A program made the translations under genes and the position numbers. From NCBI GenBank assembly GCA_002423155.1, contig DIUV01000050.1, forward strand, positions 1 to 49,901: a DNA stretch of 49,901 nt. Direction: 5' to 3'. Below are positions 32,648 to 41,144 of this stretch, one piece after another. Source of the stretch: Alphaproteobacteria bacterium UBA6149 (GTDB lineage: Bacteria; Pseudomonadota; Alphaproteobacteria; Rickettsiales; UBA998). The number at the start of each line of letters is the position of its first letter. Within the stretch, counting starts at the first letter, position 1. The notes beneath the pieces are model-generated. The model was not told the origin of the DNA, made no database searches, and saw only the letters and a list, made by a program, of their open reading frames with translations.

Positions 32648-32675
32648 ATGCTAACAGAATTAATAAAAAAATCAA
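32648..32675 (-). promoter_or_regulatory. Putative promoter of the structured RNA
   Basis: On the minus strand, TTGATT (32670-32675) and TAGCAT (32648-32653) are separated by 16 bp. Transcription would start around 32640, at the 5' edge of the first helix. Both hexamers are imperfect. Confidence 0.35.
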
Positions 32676-32812
32676 TTTTATCTTATCTTGGAACAATTTT
32701 TTATTTCCAACTGACTTATATGCCGCGTAATTTCCATAAATAATACCAGCTTTACAAAGCTCGTAACTATAGTACAATACCCACCCAGAAGCTCACCAAA
32801 CCAACCATAAAA

Positions 32813-33706
32813 ATGCTCGATTGGGATAAATTACGCATCTTCCACACGGTGGCAAAAACTCGTAATATTACGCGGGCAGCGGAGGAATTATATCTTAGTC
32901 AATCGGCGGTTAGTCGGCAGATAACCAGCTTGGAAGAGCAATTGAAAACTTCGCTTTTTCATCGTCGCCCACGGGGTTTGTTGTTGACTGATCAGGGCGA
33001 GATATTGATGAAAACGGTGACGGATATTTTTCAAAAACTCTCAGCGACTGAAAATGCGCTGACGGAACTTGGGGAAAAACCTAAAGGTACGCTGCGTTTG
33101 AGTGTGCCAATTGCTTTTGGCACTATCTGGCTGGTTCCTATGATTCGCGAATTTCGTGCGCAATATCCTGAGATTGAGTTGGATTTAATCTTAGATGATA
33201 AAGAATTGGATTTATCCATGCGGGAAGCGGATTTGGCGATTCGTTTTCAGCAAACTAAGCATTTGAACTTAGTGCAAAAACGCCTCTTTACTATTGGTAG
33301 TTCTATTTATGCGGGTAAGGATTATCTGGAGCAAAAAGGTATTCCTAAAAGTTTGGATGATTTAAGCGCACATACTCTAATTGCCTATACCGAAAGTGCG
33401 CATCAGCCGTTTGATGCGGTGAACTGGCTGTTTGAACATGCACAAACCACGCATTTAAAGCTAGAACCGGCGGCACGAATTAACTCGCTTTATGCTATTT
33501 TACGCGCAGTAAAAAGCGATGTGGGCATTGCCGCACTGCCCGATTATATGGTAAAAAGTGCGCGGCGGGTGGTGCGAATTCTCCCCGGTATTCGCGGGCC
33601 AGAGATTGATGCTTATTTGATTTATCCCGAGGATTTAAAAACTTCACGCCGCATTCGGGCTTTTAGCCAGTTTTTATCAGCTAAGTTAGCCGAAGCCGCG
33701 CTTTAA
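32813..33706 (+). CDS. LysR-family transcriptional regulator
   Basis: A 297-residue LysR protein of normal length. The N-terminal helix-turn-helix reads LRIFHTVAKTRNITRAAEEL, then LSQSAVSRQITSLEEQL. The C-terminal periplasmic-binding-like effector domain starts around residue 90 (PKGTLRLSVPIAFGTIWLVP). The effector is unknown. It is convergent with znuA, with a 4-nt overlap of the two stop codons, so transcription interference is possible. The ATG follows a modest purine-rich site. Confidence 0.92.
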   Translation: MLDWDKLRIFHTVAKTRNITRAAEELYLSQSAVSRQITSLEEQLKTSLFHRRPRGLLLTDQGEILMKTVTDIFQKLSATENALTELGEKPKGTLRLSVPIAFGTIWLVPMIREFRAQYPEIELDLILDDKELDLSMREADLAIRFQQTKHLNLVQKRLFTIGSSIYAGKDYLEQKGIPKSLDDLSAHTLIAYTESAHQPFDAVNWLFEHAQTTHLKLEPAARINSLYAILRAVKSDVGIAALPDYMVKSARRVVRILPGIRGPEIDAYLIYPEDLKTSRRIRAFSQFLSAKLAEAAL

Positions 33707-34560
33707 GGGTTTTTCAACATCGCTGCCACTATCAACGGCACATTATGTTTAAACATCAGTAAATAAGCAGGCGCAGGTTCATTCTCCGCAGAAAGTGCAT
33801 CTGAATATAAAACTCCGCCTAATTTTGCCCCCGCATCTTTTTCTAATTGTTTTATTAAACGTGCATCGGTCATATTTTCGACAAATAAAGCGGTGATTTT
33901 CTGGGCACGAATTTGATCAATCAACTTTGCCATGTCCTGTGCAGAAATTTGCGCTTCGGTGCTAACTCCTTGTTGGGCAATAAACTCCACCCCATAAGCA
34001 GCAGAAAAATAAGTAAAAGCATCATGCGAACTGATAATCTTGCGCTTAGGCACAGGAACTTGCGCAATTTCTTTTTTTACCCAAATATCTGTTTGTTCAA
34101 TCTTATGTAAATATTCTTGCGCATTTTTATTATATATTTGTGCATGTTCTGCATCTATTTCAGTTAATGCTTGTGCAATATTTTGCACATAGATTTTGCC
34201 ATTTTGCAAATTTTGCCATGCATGGGGGTCATTAGGAATTGCGTTTATTCCGTTACTAACCACCACAATTTTTCCCTTGTAACCTGATGATTTTACTAAT
34301 CTATCCAGCCATCCTTCAAAATGCAGACCATTAACCAAGACCAAATCTGCATTGGCTAAGGCTTTGGCATCGGCGGGCGTTGGTTCGTATTCATGCGCAT
34401 CGCCGTTCGCACCTACTAAAGTTTTCAGCTCAATATTATCCCCAGCAATTTGCTTAGTCATATCGCCAATTATGCTAAAGCTGGCAATAATTTTTGGTTT
34501 GGTTTGTGCGTGGGCAAGTAAAGGAAAAAGCATGGCAAAGATGATGATAATAATCCGCAT
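33703..34560 (-). CDS. znuA: Zinc/manganese ABC transporter substrate-binding protein
   Basis: A 285-residue cluster A-I metal receptor with N-terminal signal peptide (IIIIFAMLFPLLAHA). Putative metal ligands: the His in NGDAHEYEPTPADAKAL, the His in ISSHDAFTYFSAAYGVEF, and the acidic group in DALSAENEPAPAYLLMF. No His-rich flexible loop is seen, which fits receptors that bind Zn or Mn. A Zur regulator and permease plus ATPase on the same strand favour zinc. Last gene of the znuCBA unit; 15 nt after znuB. Confidence 0.9.
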   Translation of the reverse strand: MRIIIIIFAMLFPLLAHAQTKPKIIASFSIIGDMTKQIAGDNIELKTLVGANGDAHEYEPTPADAKALANADLVLVNGLHFEGWLDRLVKSSGYKGKIVVVSNGINAIPNDPHAWQNLQNGKIYVQNIAQALTEIDAEHAQIYNKNAQEYLHKIEQTDIWVKKEIAQVPVPKRKIISSHDAFTYFSAAYGVEFIAQQGVSTEAQISAQDMAKLIDQIRAQKITALFVENMTDARLIKQLEKDAGAKLGGVLYSDALSAENEPAPAYLLMFKHNVPLIVAAMLKNP

Positions 34561-34575
34561 AAAAACTCCTATTTT

Positions 34576-35451
34576 TTAATTTATATTATGAAAATGTTTC
34601 TTAGGAAATAGTCCCACCAAAACCCCACCCGAACTACCAATAAATACTGACAGCAAATACCAAGCACTTGCGGTTAAAACAATTGCAGGCCCAGAGGGCA
34701 AGTTGAAATGGTAAGATAAAAGCAACCCAATCACCGCACTAAACACGCCAAAAATCATGCTCAAGCCAATTGCTCCATCAATATTCTTTGTCCATAAACG
34801 GGTAGAAATTGCGGGTAGAACCATAATACCCACCGCCATTAACGTACCCAACGCCTGAAAAGATGCCACTAAATTCATGATAACTAATACTAAAAATAAT
34901 TGATGGTAAAATGCACCCTGCCCTCTTTGCGCTTTTAAAAAGCCCGAATCAAAACATTCTACTACTAAGGGGCGATAAATAATTGCTAGCGTAATCAGGC
35001 TGAAACTAGCGATGCCACTCACCAGAAATAATGACGGCGCATCGACCGCTAACACATTGCCAAATAATACATGTAGTAAATCTACCGTGCTGCCATGTAG
35101 GGAAATTATCAGCACCCCAATCGACAAGGAAGTTAGATAAGCAGCAGTAAAACTGGCATCTTCTTTGATGCTGGTAATGCGTGTTATAAGCCCCGCGATT
35201 AATGCCATCAGCAAACCAGCGACTAATCCCCCAATAGTCATCGGCCATAAGGATACGCCGAAAAATACGAAGGCTAAAGCCGCCCCCGGTAATATCGCAT
35301 GCGAAGCAGCATCTCCCACCAAACTCATGCGCCGCAATACTAAGAAAACTCCCAAAGGAGAGGCGCTCGCCGCCATCACCACACAGGCAACTAAGGCGCG
35401 ACGCATAAAGCCATAATCTACGAACGGCTGGATAATATTTTCATATATCAT
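34576..35451 (-). CDS. znuB: Zinc ABC transporter permease
   Basis: A 291-residue multi-pass membrane protein with about eight hydrophobic segments. The cytoplasmic coupling loop reads MSLVGDAASHAILPGAALAF, the signature of cluster 9 metal permeases, with the conserved SHAILPGAA. The start overlaps the znuC stop by ATGA. Together with znuA and znuC it imports zinc across the inner membrane. Confidence 0.93.
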   Translation of the reverse strand: MIYENIIQPFVDYGFMRRALVACVVMAASASPLGVFLVLRRMSLVGDAASHAILPGAALAFVFFGVSLWPMTIGGLVAGLLMALIAGLITRITSIKEDASFTAAYLTSLSIGVLIISLHGSTVDLLHVLFGNVLAVDAPSLFLVSGIASFSLITLAIIYRPLVVECFDSGFLKAQRGQGAFYHQLFLVLVIMNLVASFQALGTLMAVGIMVLPAISTRLWTKNIDGAIGLSMIFGVFSAVIGLLLSYHFNLPSGPAIVLTASAWYLLSVFIGSSGGVLVGLFPKKHFHNIN

Positions 35452-36173
35452 GCGGGCTTCCTCACATGGTGATGTACATCATCGGAGCAGAAAAAATGTG
35501 CTTTCATGAAATATTCGGGCTGCAAAATTTCGCGCGGCTTACCCCAGCCAATCATTTCCCGCGCCATTAACAAACAATCATTAAAATGCTCTTTTATTTG
35601 CTCAAAATCATGTAGCACACAAATAATCGTGCGCCCTTCGCCGTGCCATTGTTTGATAATTTGTAACAAGGCATTGGTGGTAGCAAAATCAATCGCGTTA
35701 AACGGCTCATCCAATAGAATTAATTTGGCATCTTGCACTAAAACCCGCGCAAATAAAGCGCGCTGAAACTGCCCTATCGACAGACTATCTATATTACGCT
35801 TCGCAAATCCGCATAATCCCACCGCTTCTAATGCCGCTTCTGCTTGCTCTTTTTGCGCATTGCTTATACGCCCAAAACCATGACTGACCTGCCAAAAGCC
35901 AGAACAAACTAACTGCAAAAGATTTATGGGAAAATCCCGTTGAACTTCTGCCGCTTGGGGTAAATAAGCCATTTCTTGTCGCGTTACCCCGACAAATTCT
36001 AATGAGCCTTCAAAAATGGGCAAAATGCCCGCAATGGCTTTTAACAAAGTGCTTTTCCCTGCCCCATTCGGCCCAGCAATGGCGGATAATGCACCTTTTT
36101 TAAATTCACCTTTAATATGATGCACCGCAGGAATACGGTCATAGGCGATGGTTACGTCATGTAGTTTAATCAT
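35448..36173 (-). CDS. znuC: Zinc ABC transporter ATP-binding protein
   Basis: A 241-residue ABC ATPase: Walker A GPNGAGKSTLLKAIAG, Q-loop in VTRQEMAYLPQAAEV, signature LSIGQFQRALFARVL (degenerate from LSGGQ), Walker B KLILLDEPFNAID, and a switch His in ICVLHDFEQIKEHF. The start overlaps a 31-codon ORF by ATGA. It heads the znuCBA operon, downstream of the Zur box. Confidence 0.93.
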   Translation of the reverse strand: MIKLHDVTIAYDRIPAVHHIKGEFKKGALSAIAGPNGAGKSTLLKAIAGILPIFEGSLEFVGVTRQEMAYLPQAAEVQRDFPINLLQLVCSGFWQVSHGFGRISNAQKEQAEAALEAVGLCGFAKRNIDSLSIGQFQRALFARVLVQDAKLILLDEPFNAIDFATTNALLQIIKQWHGEGRTIICVLHDFEQIKEHFNDCLLMAREMIGWGKPREILQPEYFMKAHFFCSDDVHHHVRKPA

Positions 36174-36265
36174 AAATCACCTACAGCCCAGAAAACCAGC
36201 AACCATAAGGCGGCGCATAAAAGCATAGCGGCGGAGATACGTTGATAGATGTTCCAGTAATACAT
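36170..36265 (-). CDS. Short ORF coupled to znuC (31 residues)
   Basis: A 96-nt ORF (stop included) starting MYYWNIYQRISAAM and ending AVGDL. Residues about 12-28 are strongly hydrophobic (SAAMLLCAALWLLVFWAV), so it could be a small membrane protein. Its TGA overlaps the znuC ATG as ATGA, as for a translationally coupled gene. No Shine-Dalgarno is seen. Function unknown; it may aid Znu assembly or translate-couple the operon. Confidence 0.45.
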   Translation of the reverse strand: MYYWNIYQRISAAMLLCAALWLLVFWAVGDL

Positions 36266-36290
36266 TTTTTTATGTTGGTTTGGGCTAAAA

Positions 36291-36328
36291 CCCCCTCTCC
36301 CCCTAGGAGAGGGCTGGGGTGAGGGAAG
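36291..36328. repeat. REP-like repeat (CCCTCTCCC family), copy 2
   Basis: A palindrome CCCCCTCTCCCCCTAGGAGA and the tail GGGCTGGGGTGAGGGAAGC. It is the first of an inverted pair with copy 3 (36406-36444), located between the Zur box and znuC, so the znu leader RNA contains both. Confidence 0.8.
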
Positions 36329-36405
36329 CATCCACACAAAGAAAATAATTAATTTAATATAATGGTTAACATTATAAAATAAAAATAATCACGCGTTTTT
36401 GGAAA

Positions 36406-36444
36406 CTTCCCTCACCCCTACCCTCTCCCAGAGGGAGAGGGGGT
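36406..36444. repeat. REP-like repeat (CCCTCTCCC family), copy 3
   Basis: Opposite in orientation to copy 2, so 36286-36446 is a composite palindrome with about 75 bp of AT-rich DNA in the middle. The middle contains an imperfect TATAATG/CATTATA dyad at 36357-36375. Confidence 0.8.
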
Positions 36445-36502
36445 TAGCTCGAGTTTTTAAGTTTCAACATAACTAACCAACTAGTATTAAAATGTAAAGC
36501 AA

Positions 36503-36521
36503 AATGTTACACTGTAACATT
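36503..36521. promoter_or_regulatory. Putative Zur box
   Basis: AATGTTACACTGTAACATT is a perfect palindrome (9-bp arms, 1-bp centre) overlapping the end of zur, about 330 bp upstream of znuC. It resembles the ATGTTA-TAACAT core known from Zur sites. It is the only such site I see in the region, and it probably controls the znuCBA transcript. Confidence 0.6.
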
Positions 36522-36918
36522 AATCCGCGCAATCAATACAAATAACCGGTAATTCAATCACCGCGGTTTCGGGTAGATTAATTTTTAATTTGCGTAAATT
36601 AGCGAGATGCTCCAACACTGCTGCGTCATGTAATTCCTGCACTTTTTTACAAGCGCGGCAAACAGTGAGCACTGATAAATGATGCGTATGATCTTCCTCG
36701 CAATTACAAGCGACATAAGCACCCAGCGCTTTAATTTTATGCACCAAACCAGCACATTCCAATGAATCTAAAGCGCGATACACTATGGGGGCAGATTTCA
36801 CCCCAGCGGGTGCGAGTTTTTCCAGCAGACTATAAGCGGTCAAAGGAGCATCACTTTTACGTAACACCCCCAAAATCATATCTTTAGGATGAACTTCTAA
36901 CTTGGAAATACGCGCCAT
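36520..36918 (-). CDS. zur: Fur-family zinc uptake regulator (Zur-like)
   Basis: A 132-residue Fur-family protein. The winged helix (PLTAYSLLEKLAPAGVKSAP, IVYRALDSLECAGLVHKI) is followed by the metal and dimerisation domain with HTHHLSVLTVCRACKKVQEL. Cysteine pairs CRAC and CIDC fit a structural zinc site. The neighbouring znuABC genes and Zur box argue for Zur rather than Fur or Mur. The start overlaps the prmA stop by one base. Confidence 0.88.
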   Translation of the reverse strand: MARISKLEVHPKDMILGVLRKSDAPLTAYSLLEKLAPAGVKSAPIVYRALDSLECAGLVHKIKALGAYVACNCEEDHTHHLSVLTVCRACKKVQELHDAAVLEHLANLRKLKINLPETAVIELPVICIDCAD

Positions 36919-37829
36919 TAGTTTTTACCCAATACTAAAATTCGCCAGCCATCGCGAGAAAAGCGCGTGCGCAAATACATTCCCTGCTGCAAATGCGCAT
37001 TCAACACCATTTTTTCCTGCTTCGCCAATAAACCAGATAATATCGCCACACCCCCCGAAGCTAAATGCCGCCCCAAATCAGGCGCTAACTTCACCAACGG
37101 ACGCGCCAAAATATTAGCAAAAATCAAATCGTACTGCCCACGTTTAGTAATTTCTGGTAGTTGATAACCATCACTTACCTGCGTATCTACCCAAGCAGTT
37201 AATTGATTACGCCGCACATTCTCGCGGGTTACTTTGACTGATACGGGGTCTAAATCCACCGCAAAAACTTTGGTTTTCCAGCGTTTTGCCAAACTCATGG
37301 CAAGAATACCCGTACCACAGCCCATATCCAGCGCATTACGCGCTAATTTTTGCTTTTGCGCCCATTCCAAAGCCAGCAAACAACCGCTGGTGGTGGCGTG
37401 TTCCCCTGTACCAAACGCCGCGCCTGCATCTAACCATAGCACATTATCTGCCGCCGCAACGGGTACTACACCACGATGATGACTTCCTAAAATGCGAAAT
37501 CCGCCAATTTCCAACGGCGGAAAACTCGCCTGCACTTGCGATACCCAATCCCTATCTTCCAACGAGGTGATAACGGGTTCAGGCAAATGCAGCCCAAAAA
37601 CTTGTGCTAATAAAGCACGGCGGGCGGTTAGCTCTTCTGGTGTAGGCAATTCCTCTACCACCAAACTAATTTCCCACTTATTCTGTGCTTCGTCGATTTC
37701 AAAACTGGTAACACTCAACGCCAAATCATCAAAAAAATCCTGCATAATCGGCACAGCTTCTTTGTTGGTCGCGAAAGTTAGCACCCATAAATGGGCGGGC
37801 TGATAAAAAGGATTGGCTGAGTTTTTCAT
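36918..37829 (-). CDS. prmA: Ribosomal protein L11 methyltransferase
   Basis: A 303-residue SAM-dependent methyltransferase that trimethylates L11. The family pre-motif is WLDAGAAFGTGEHATTSGCL, motif I is ALDMGCGTGILAMSLAKR, followed by VFAVDLDPVSVKVTRENVRR and the NxL-type LIFANILARPLVKLAPDL. The N-terminal substrate domain (about 1-100) is longer and more diverged than in E. coli. Co-transcribed with zur by overlap. Confidence 0.95.
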   Translation of the reverse strand: MKNSANPFYQPAHLWVLTFATNKEAVPIMQDFFDDLALSVTSFEIDEAQNKWEISLVVEELPTPEELTARRALLAQVFGLHLPEPVITSLEDRDWVSQVQASFPPLEIGGFRILGSHHRGVVPVAAADNVLWLDAGAAFGTGEHATTSGCLLALEWAQKQKLARNALDMGCGTGILAMSLAKRWKTKVFAVDLDPVSVKVTRENVRRNQLTAWVDTQVSDGYQLPEITKRGQYDLIFANILARPLVKLAPDLGRHLASGGVAILSGLLAKQEKMVLNAHLQQGMYLRTRFSRDGWRILVLGKN

Positions 37830-37995
37830 ATTCTTGATAGTTGAGCGATTTTATTTTGCGCAGATAAAGCATCTTTATCACGCTCCGCCAACAAAAATTT
37901 TGCAAAAACAATCAACCAAACAAAGCACTTGCACTGCTTGAAATCAATGTTTAATTTATTAACATATTTAGCATACTAATTATAAAGCATAAATC

Positions 37996-38505
37996 ATGAC
38001 CGTTTTACCCATAATCGTCGCCCCCGACCCTATATTAAAAACTCGCTCCGAGAAGGTAGAAAAAATTACCCCCGAAATTCTCCAATTAATGAATGATATG
38101 CTCGATACAATGTACGCAGCCCGAGGAGTGGGGCTATCTGCGGTACAAGTGGGGGTATTGAAACGCGTGATAACTATCGACATAGAACAAGATGAGCGCG
38201 GAAAAGCTGGTAAACCCATAAAAATGATAAATCCCGAAATAATTAGCTCATCTGCGGAAATTAATATATATAATGAAGGCTGCCTGTCCTTTCCGGGTCA
38301 ATATGCGGATGTGGAACGCCCCGCCGCAGTAACCATTCGCTATCTGGATGAACAGGGAAAAACCCAGACCATTCACGCAGATGAGCTAATGGCGACCTGC
38401 GTGCAGCATGAAATTGACCACATGGACGGCATTGTATTTGTCGATCATATTTCGCGCATTAAACGGGATATGATTTTACGCAGACTAAAAAAGGCGAATA
38501 AATAA
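37996..38505 (+). CDS. def: Peptide deformylase
   Basis: A 169-residue iron-dependent metallohydrolase removing the N-formyl group of nascent proteins. All three motifs are present: GVGLSAVQVG (motif I, with Ser where Ala is usual), EGCLSFPG (II, metal Cys) and HEIDHMDGIVF (III, metal His residues and catalytic Glu). The N-terminal PIIVAPDPILKTRSEKVE is normal. fmt, its usual neighbour, is not present. Divergent from prmA with a 166-bp gap. Confidence 0.97.
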   Translation: MTVLPIIVAPDPILKTRSEKVEKITPEILQLMNDMLDTMYAARGVGLSAVQVGVLKRVITIDIEQDERGKAGKPIKMINPEIISSSAEINIYNEGCLSFPGQYADVERPAAVTIRYLDEQGKTQTIHADELMATCVQHEIDHMDGIVFVDHISRIKRDMILRRLKKANK

Positions 38506-38531
38506 TTTTCTAAAGAGGTATAAAAACCTAA

Positions 38532-38722
38532 GGCGATTTCACCAATCGTTAATTTTGACATTTGTTCACTAAAATATCTCTTGTCATACCGCCGCAGGGC
38601 GGTATCCATGCCTATCAACTAGCGTAGAAGCCAATGGTTTGGCATGGATGCCGCTCTCCGTGCTGCATAACAGTGGAGAGTTTTATTGCAAAAAGACGAA
38701 ATTAACGATTGGTGAAATCGCC
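38532..38722. repeat. Palindromic element of the GGCGATTTCA family
   Basis: Perfect 24-bp inverted repeats (38532-38555 with 38699-38722) frame a 191-bp element. Inside is an inverted pair of GTCATACCGCC-type blocks. The direct repeat ATAAAAACCTAA flanks it (38520-38531 and 38726-38737), consistent with a target duplication. No ORF. Related copies lie at 24369-24558 and, as a solo arm, at 13809-13833. Confidence 0.8.
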
Positions 38723-38750
38723 CTGATAAAAACCTAAAAAAGGATATAAA

Positions 38751-39401
38751 ATGTGTTTTTCTGCACCAGTGAGCTTCTCTACCAGTGCTACCCTTGCTGT
38801 TATTGGCATCATGACTTTAAGAAAAACCGCCTATAATAAAGAAATCCCGCTGGGATTACTGCCTTTATTATTTGCCATCCAACAATTTATCGAGGGCATA
38901 TTATGGCTTACCCTCCCCCAAGGCGAACAATATTGGCTCACGCAAACCTATGCTTTTTTCGTCGGCATCGTATGGCCGATCTTAGTTCCGCTGGCTATTT
39001 TCATTATTGAACCAATATCTATTAGAAAACGCCTTATTTTACCAGTGATTATAACCGGCATAATGGTAGGTATTTATACTCTTACAATCATAATAAATAT
39101 TGGTGTAAGCGCCACCATCAAAGAATCATGTCTTATATATCAATATGATGGCGATGATAAATCTTATATCTTAATTGCTTATGTAATAGCCACTTGCGCA
39201 GCATTTTTCATCTCCAGCCAACGCAGACTAAATTTCATTGGCGCTCTCAACATATCAGGCTTTATCGCTGCCTATTATTTTTACCGTTTAAGCTATGCAT
39301 CCGTATGGTGTTTCTTTGCTGCGGTAGTCAGCGGACTTATTTACCTATATTTTCGCAAAAACATAGAAAATCCCTTGGCAAAAGCACAGGTCTGTGCTTG
39401 A
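38751..39401 (+). CDS. DUF6629-like membrane protein
   Basis: A 216-residue integral membrane protein with about seven hydrophobic segments. The start MCFSAPVSFSTSATLAVIGI is the MCFSA-type signature of DUF6629, and the following LLPLLFAIQQFIEGILWLTL fits the same family. No enzymatic function is known. It is separated by 9 nt from the TPR gene and seems to be the first gene of an operon with ispE and thiL. Confidence 0.75.
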   Translation: MCFSAPVSFSTSATLAVIGIMTLRKTAYNKEIPLGLLPLLFAIQQFIEGILWLTLPQGEQYWLTQTYAFFVGIVWPILVPLAIFIIEPISIRKRLILPVIITGIMVGIYTLTIIINIGVSATIKESCLIYQYDGDDKSYILIAYVIATCAAFFISSQRRLNFIGALNISGFIAAYYFYRLSYASVWCFFAAVVSGLIYLYFRKNIENPLAKAQVCA

Positions 39402-39410
39402 TACAGGAAT

Positions 39411-41144
39411 ATGCACAAAAATATTTTTTTTCTGGTTTTTTCAGCTCTGCTTTGTCTATGTTCTGAGCAAGCTGGGGCGACTATGCCCAAAACAGAAAAA
39501 TCTGTGGAACCAATCGCCGAATCCACTCCTACAATCAGCCGTTTGGGCGGCTATTTAGCTGGTCGTCATGCCAATCAAAAAGGCGACACGGACAAAGCTT
39601 CTTTTTATTTTTCCAACACTTTAGAGCATGACCCCACAGAAAAAGAGGTGCTGAAACAGGCGATTTTAACTAATTTGGAATCAGGAAAACTTGATGAAGC
39701 TCTAACAATCGCCGAAAAACTTGCCGCCTTGGGAGAATATACCCAAAGTTCATCATTATTATTAGCCATAAAATCCATCCGCGCCCATGATTATAACGCG
39801 GCAAAAACCATGTTGGATAAAATTGACCTATTCGGATTATTAAGCTCGGCAAAACCTATGCTGGGCGGCTGGGTGAATTTTGCGCAAACGGGAATTGTTA
39901 CCGACATCAGCTTTGAATCTTTGAACCAAAGCTACTATTTTGACTCTGCATTACGCTATCAAAAAGCCTTGATGTATGACTTGGCAGGCAACAAAACATT
40001 AGCAGAAGAAAATTATCGCAATGCCGTACGCGAGTTAGAAACCGTATCCTACCGCATGGTTTTTGCCTTCATGGATTTTTATCGCCGCAATAACCGTGAG
40101 TTAGAAGCTTTAGATTTATTTAAAAAATACAAAAATGCTAATCAGGATGTTTTCTTATTACAGGGAATGGAAGCGGAAGAAGTTATTGACTGGCTAAAAA
40201 ATACGGCTAAACCGCGGCTGATTTCCACCAGTTTAGACGGAGTTTCTGAAAGTTTATTTATTGCCGCCAGCATGTTAGCCTATGGGGATGAACTCGGCAG
40301 CGAAGCGCAGCTTTATTTGGAATTAGTAAATTACCTACAGACAGATATTAATGATTCCGCCTTTCTTTCCGCGAGTTTAAGCGAAATACGCGGGCGCAAA
40401 GAAGAAGCAATTGCTGAATATAAAAAAGTAACTCCCGAAAATATTTTATATCGCCATGCGCAAATCCGCATCGCTTTTTGCCTTGCATCCTTGGGACAAG
40501 AAAAATCGGCGTATGAATTATTAGAAAAACTAAAAACCGCCTACCCACAAAAACTAGACATAGCCATCGCCATTGCGGACACTTTACGCAATACGGGACA
40601 TTTTATTGAGGCAATCGCCGAATATAATAATGCCTTAGAATTAGGAAAATCCAAAGAAAAAGACGGACAGCTAACCCAGCAACATTGGCCAATTCTCTAT
40701 GCGCGGGGCATTTCTTATGAACGCGCAGGCGATTGGAAAAAAGCCGAGGACGACCTGCAACAAGCACTCACCTTATCTCCCCACCAGCCAGATATTTTAA
40801 ATTATCTGGGCTATAGCTGGCTATTGCAAGAACGCAATTTAGACATGGCAAAAAAATACCTCGAAGAAGCCGCAGCTTCTCGCCCCGAAGACCCCTTCAT
40901 AATCGACAGCCTGGGTTGGGCATATTATAAAATGGGTAATTATGCGGATGCAAAAGATTATTTGGAACAAGCATTGAGCATTATGCCCTCAGATCCGACC
41001 ATCAATGACCATCTGGGAGATATTTTGTTTAAATTAGGCGAAAAAGAATCCGCGATAGTAAAATGGAAAGCAGCAGCTAAACTACTAACCGAAGCTAGCG
41101 AACGCCTTAAATTAGAAAATAAAATAAAAGATGCCAGCAATTAG
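39411..41144 (+). CDS. Secreted TPR-repeat protein
   Basis: A 577-residue protein with an N-terminal signal peptide (FFLVFSALLCLCSEQAGA). Several tetratricopeptide repeats follow. The best are in the last third (YERAGDWKKAEDDLQQALTL, GWAYYKMGNYADAKDYLEQA, DHLGDILFKLGEKESAIVKW). Weak repeats also occupy about 60-400. Such proteins act as periplasmic or outer-membrane scaffolds. A similar TPR gene upstream of ispE is common in alphaproteobacteria. The 3' end overlaps ispE by 14 nt. Confidence 0.88.
   Translation: MHKNIFFLVFSALLCLCSEQAGATMPKTEKSVEPIAESTPTISRLGGYLAGRHANQKGDTDKASFYFSNTLEHDPTEKEVLKQAILTNLESGKLDEALTIAEKLAALGEYTQSSSLLLAIKSIRAHDYNAAKTMLDKIDLFGLLSSAKPMLGGWVNFAQTGIVTDISFESLNQSYYFDSALRYQKALMYDLAGNKTLAEENYRNAVRELETVSYRMVFAFMDFYRRNNRELEALDLFKKYKNANQDVFLLQGMEAEEVIDWLKNTAKPRLISTSLDGVSESLFIAASMLAYGDELGSEAQLYLELVNYLQTDINDSAFLSASLSEIRGRKEEAIAEYKKVTPENILYRHAQIRIAFCLASLGQEKSAYELLEKLKTAYPQKLDIAIAIADTLRNTGHFIEAIAEYNNALELGKSKEKDGQLTQQHWPILYARGISYERAGDWKKAEDDLQQALTLSPHQPDILNYLGYSWLLQERNLDMAKKYLEEAAASRPEDPFIIDSLGWAYYKMGNYADAKDYLEQALSIMPSDPTINDHLGDILFKLGEKESAIVKWKAAAKLLTEASERLKLENKIKDASN

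Noticed and set aside
36357..36375. Second Zur box (TATAATG/CATTATA dyad)
   Set aside because: Its core differs from the palindrome at 36503 and it lies inside the inverted REP pair, so symmetry probably reflects the repeat.
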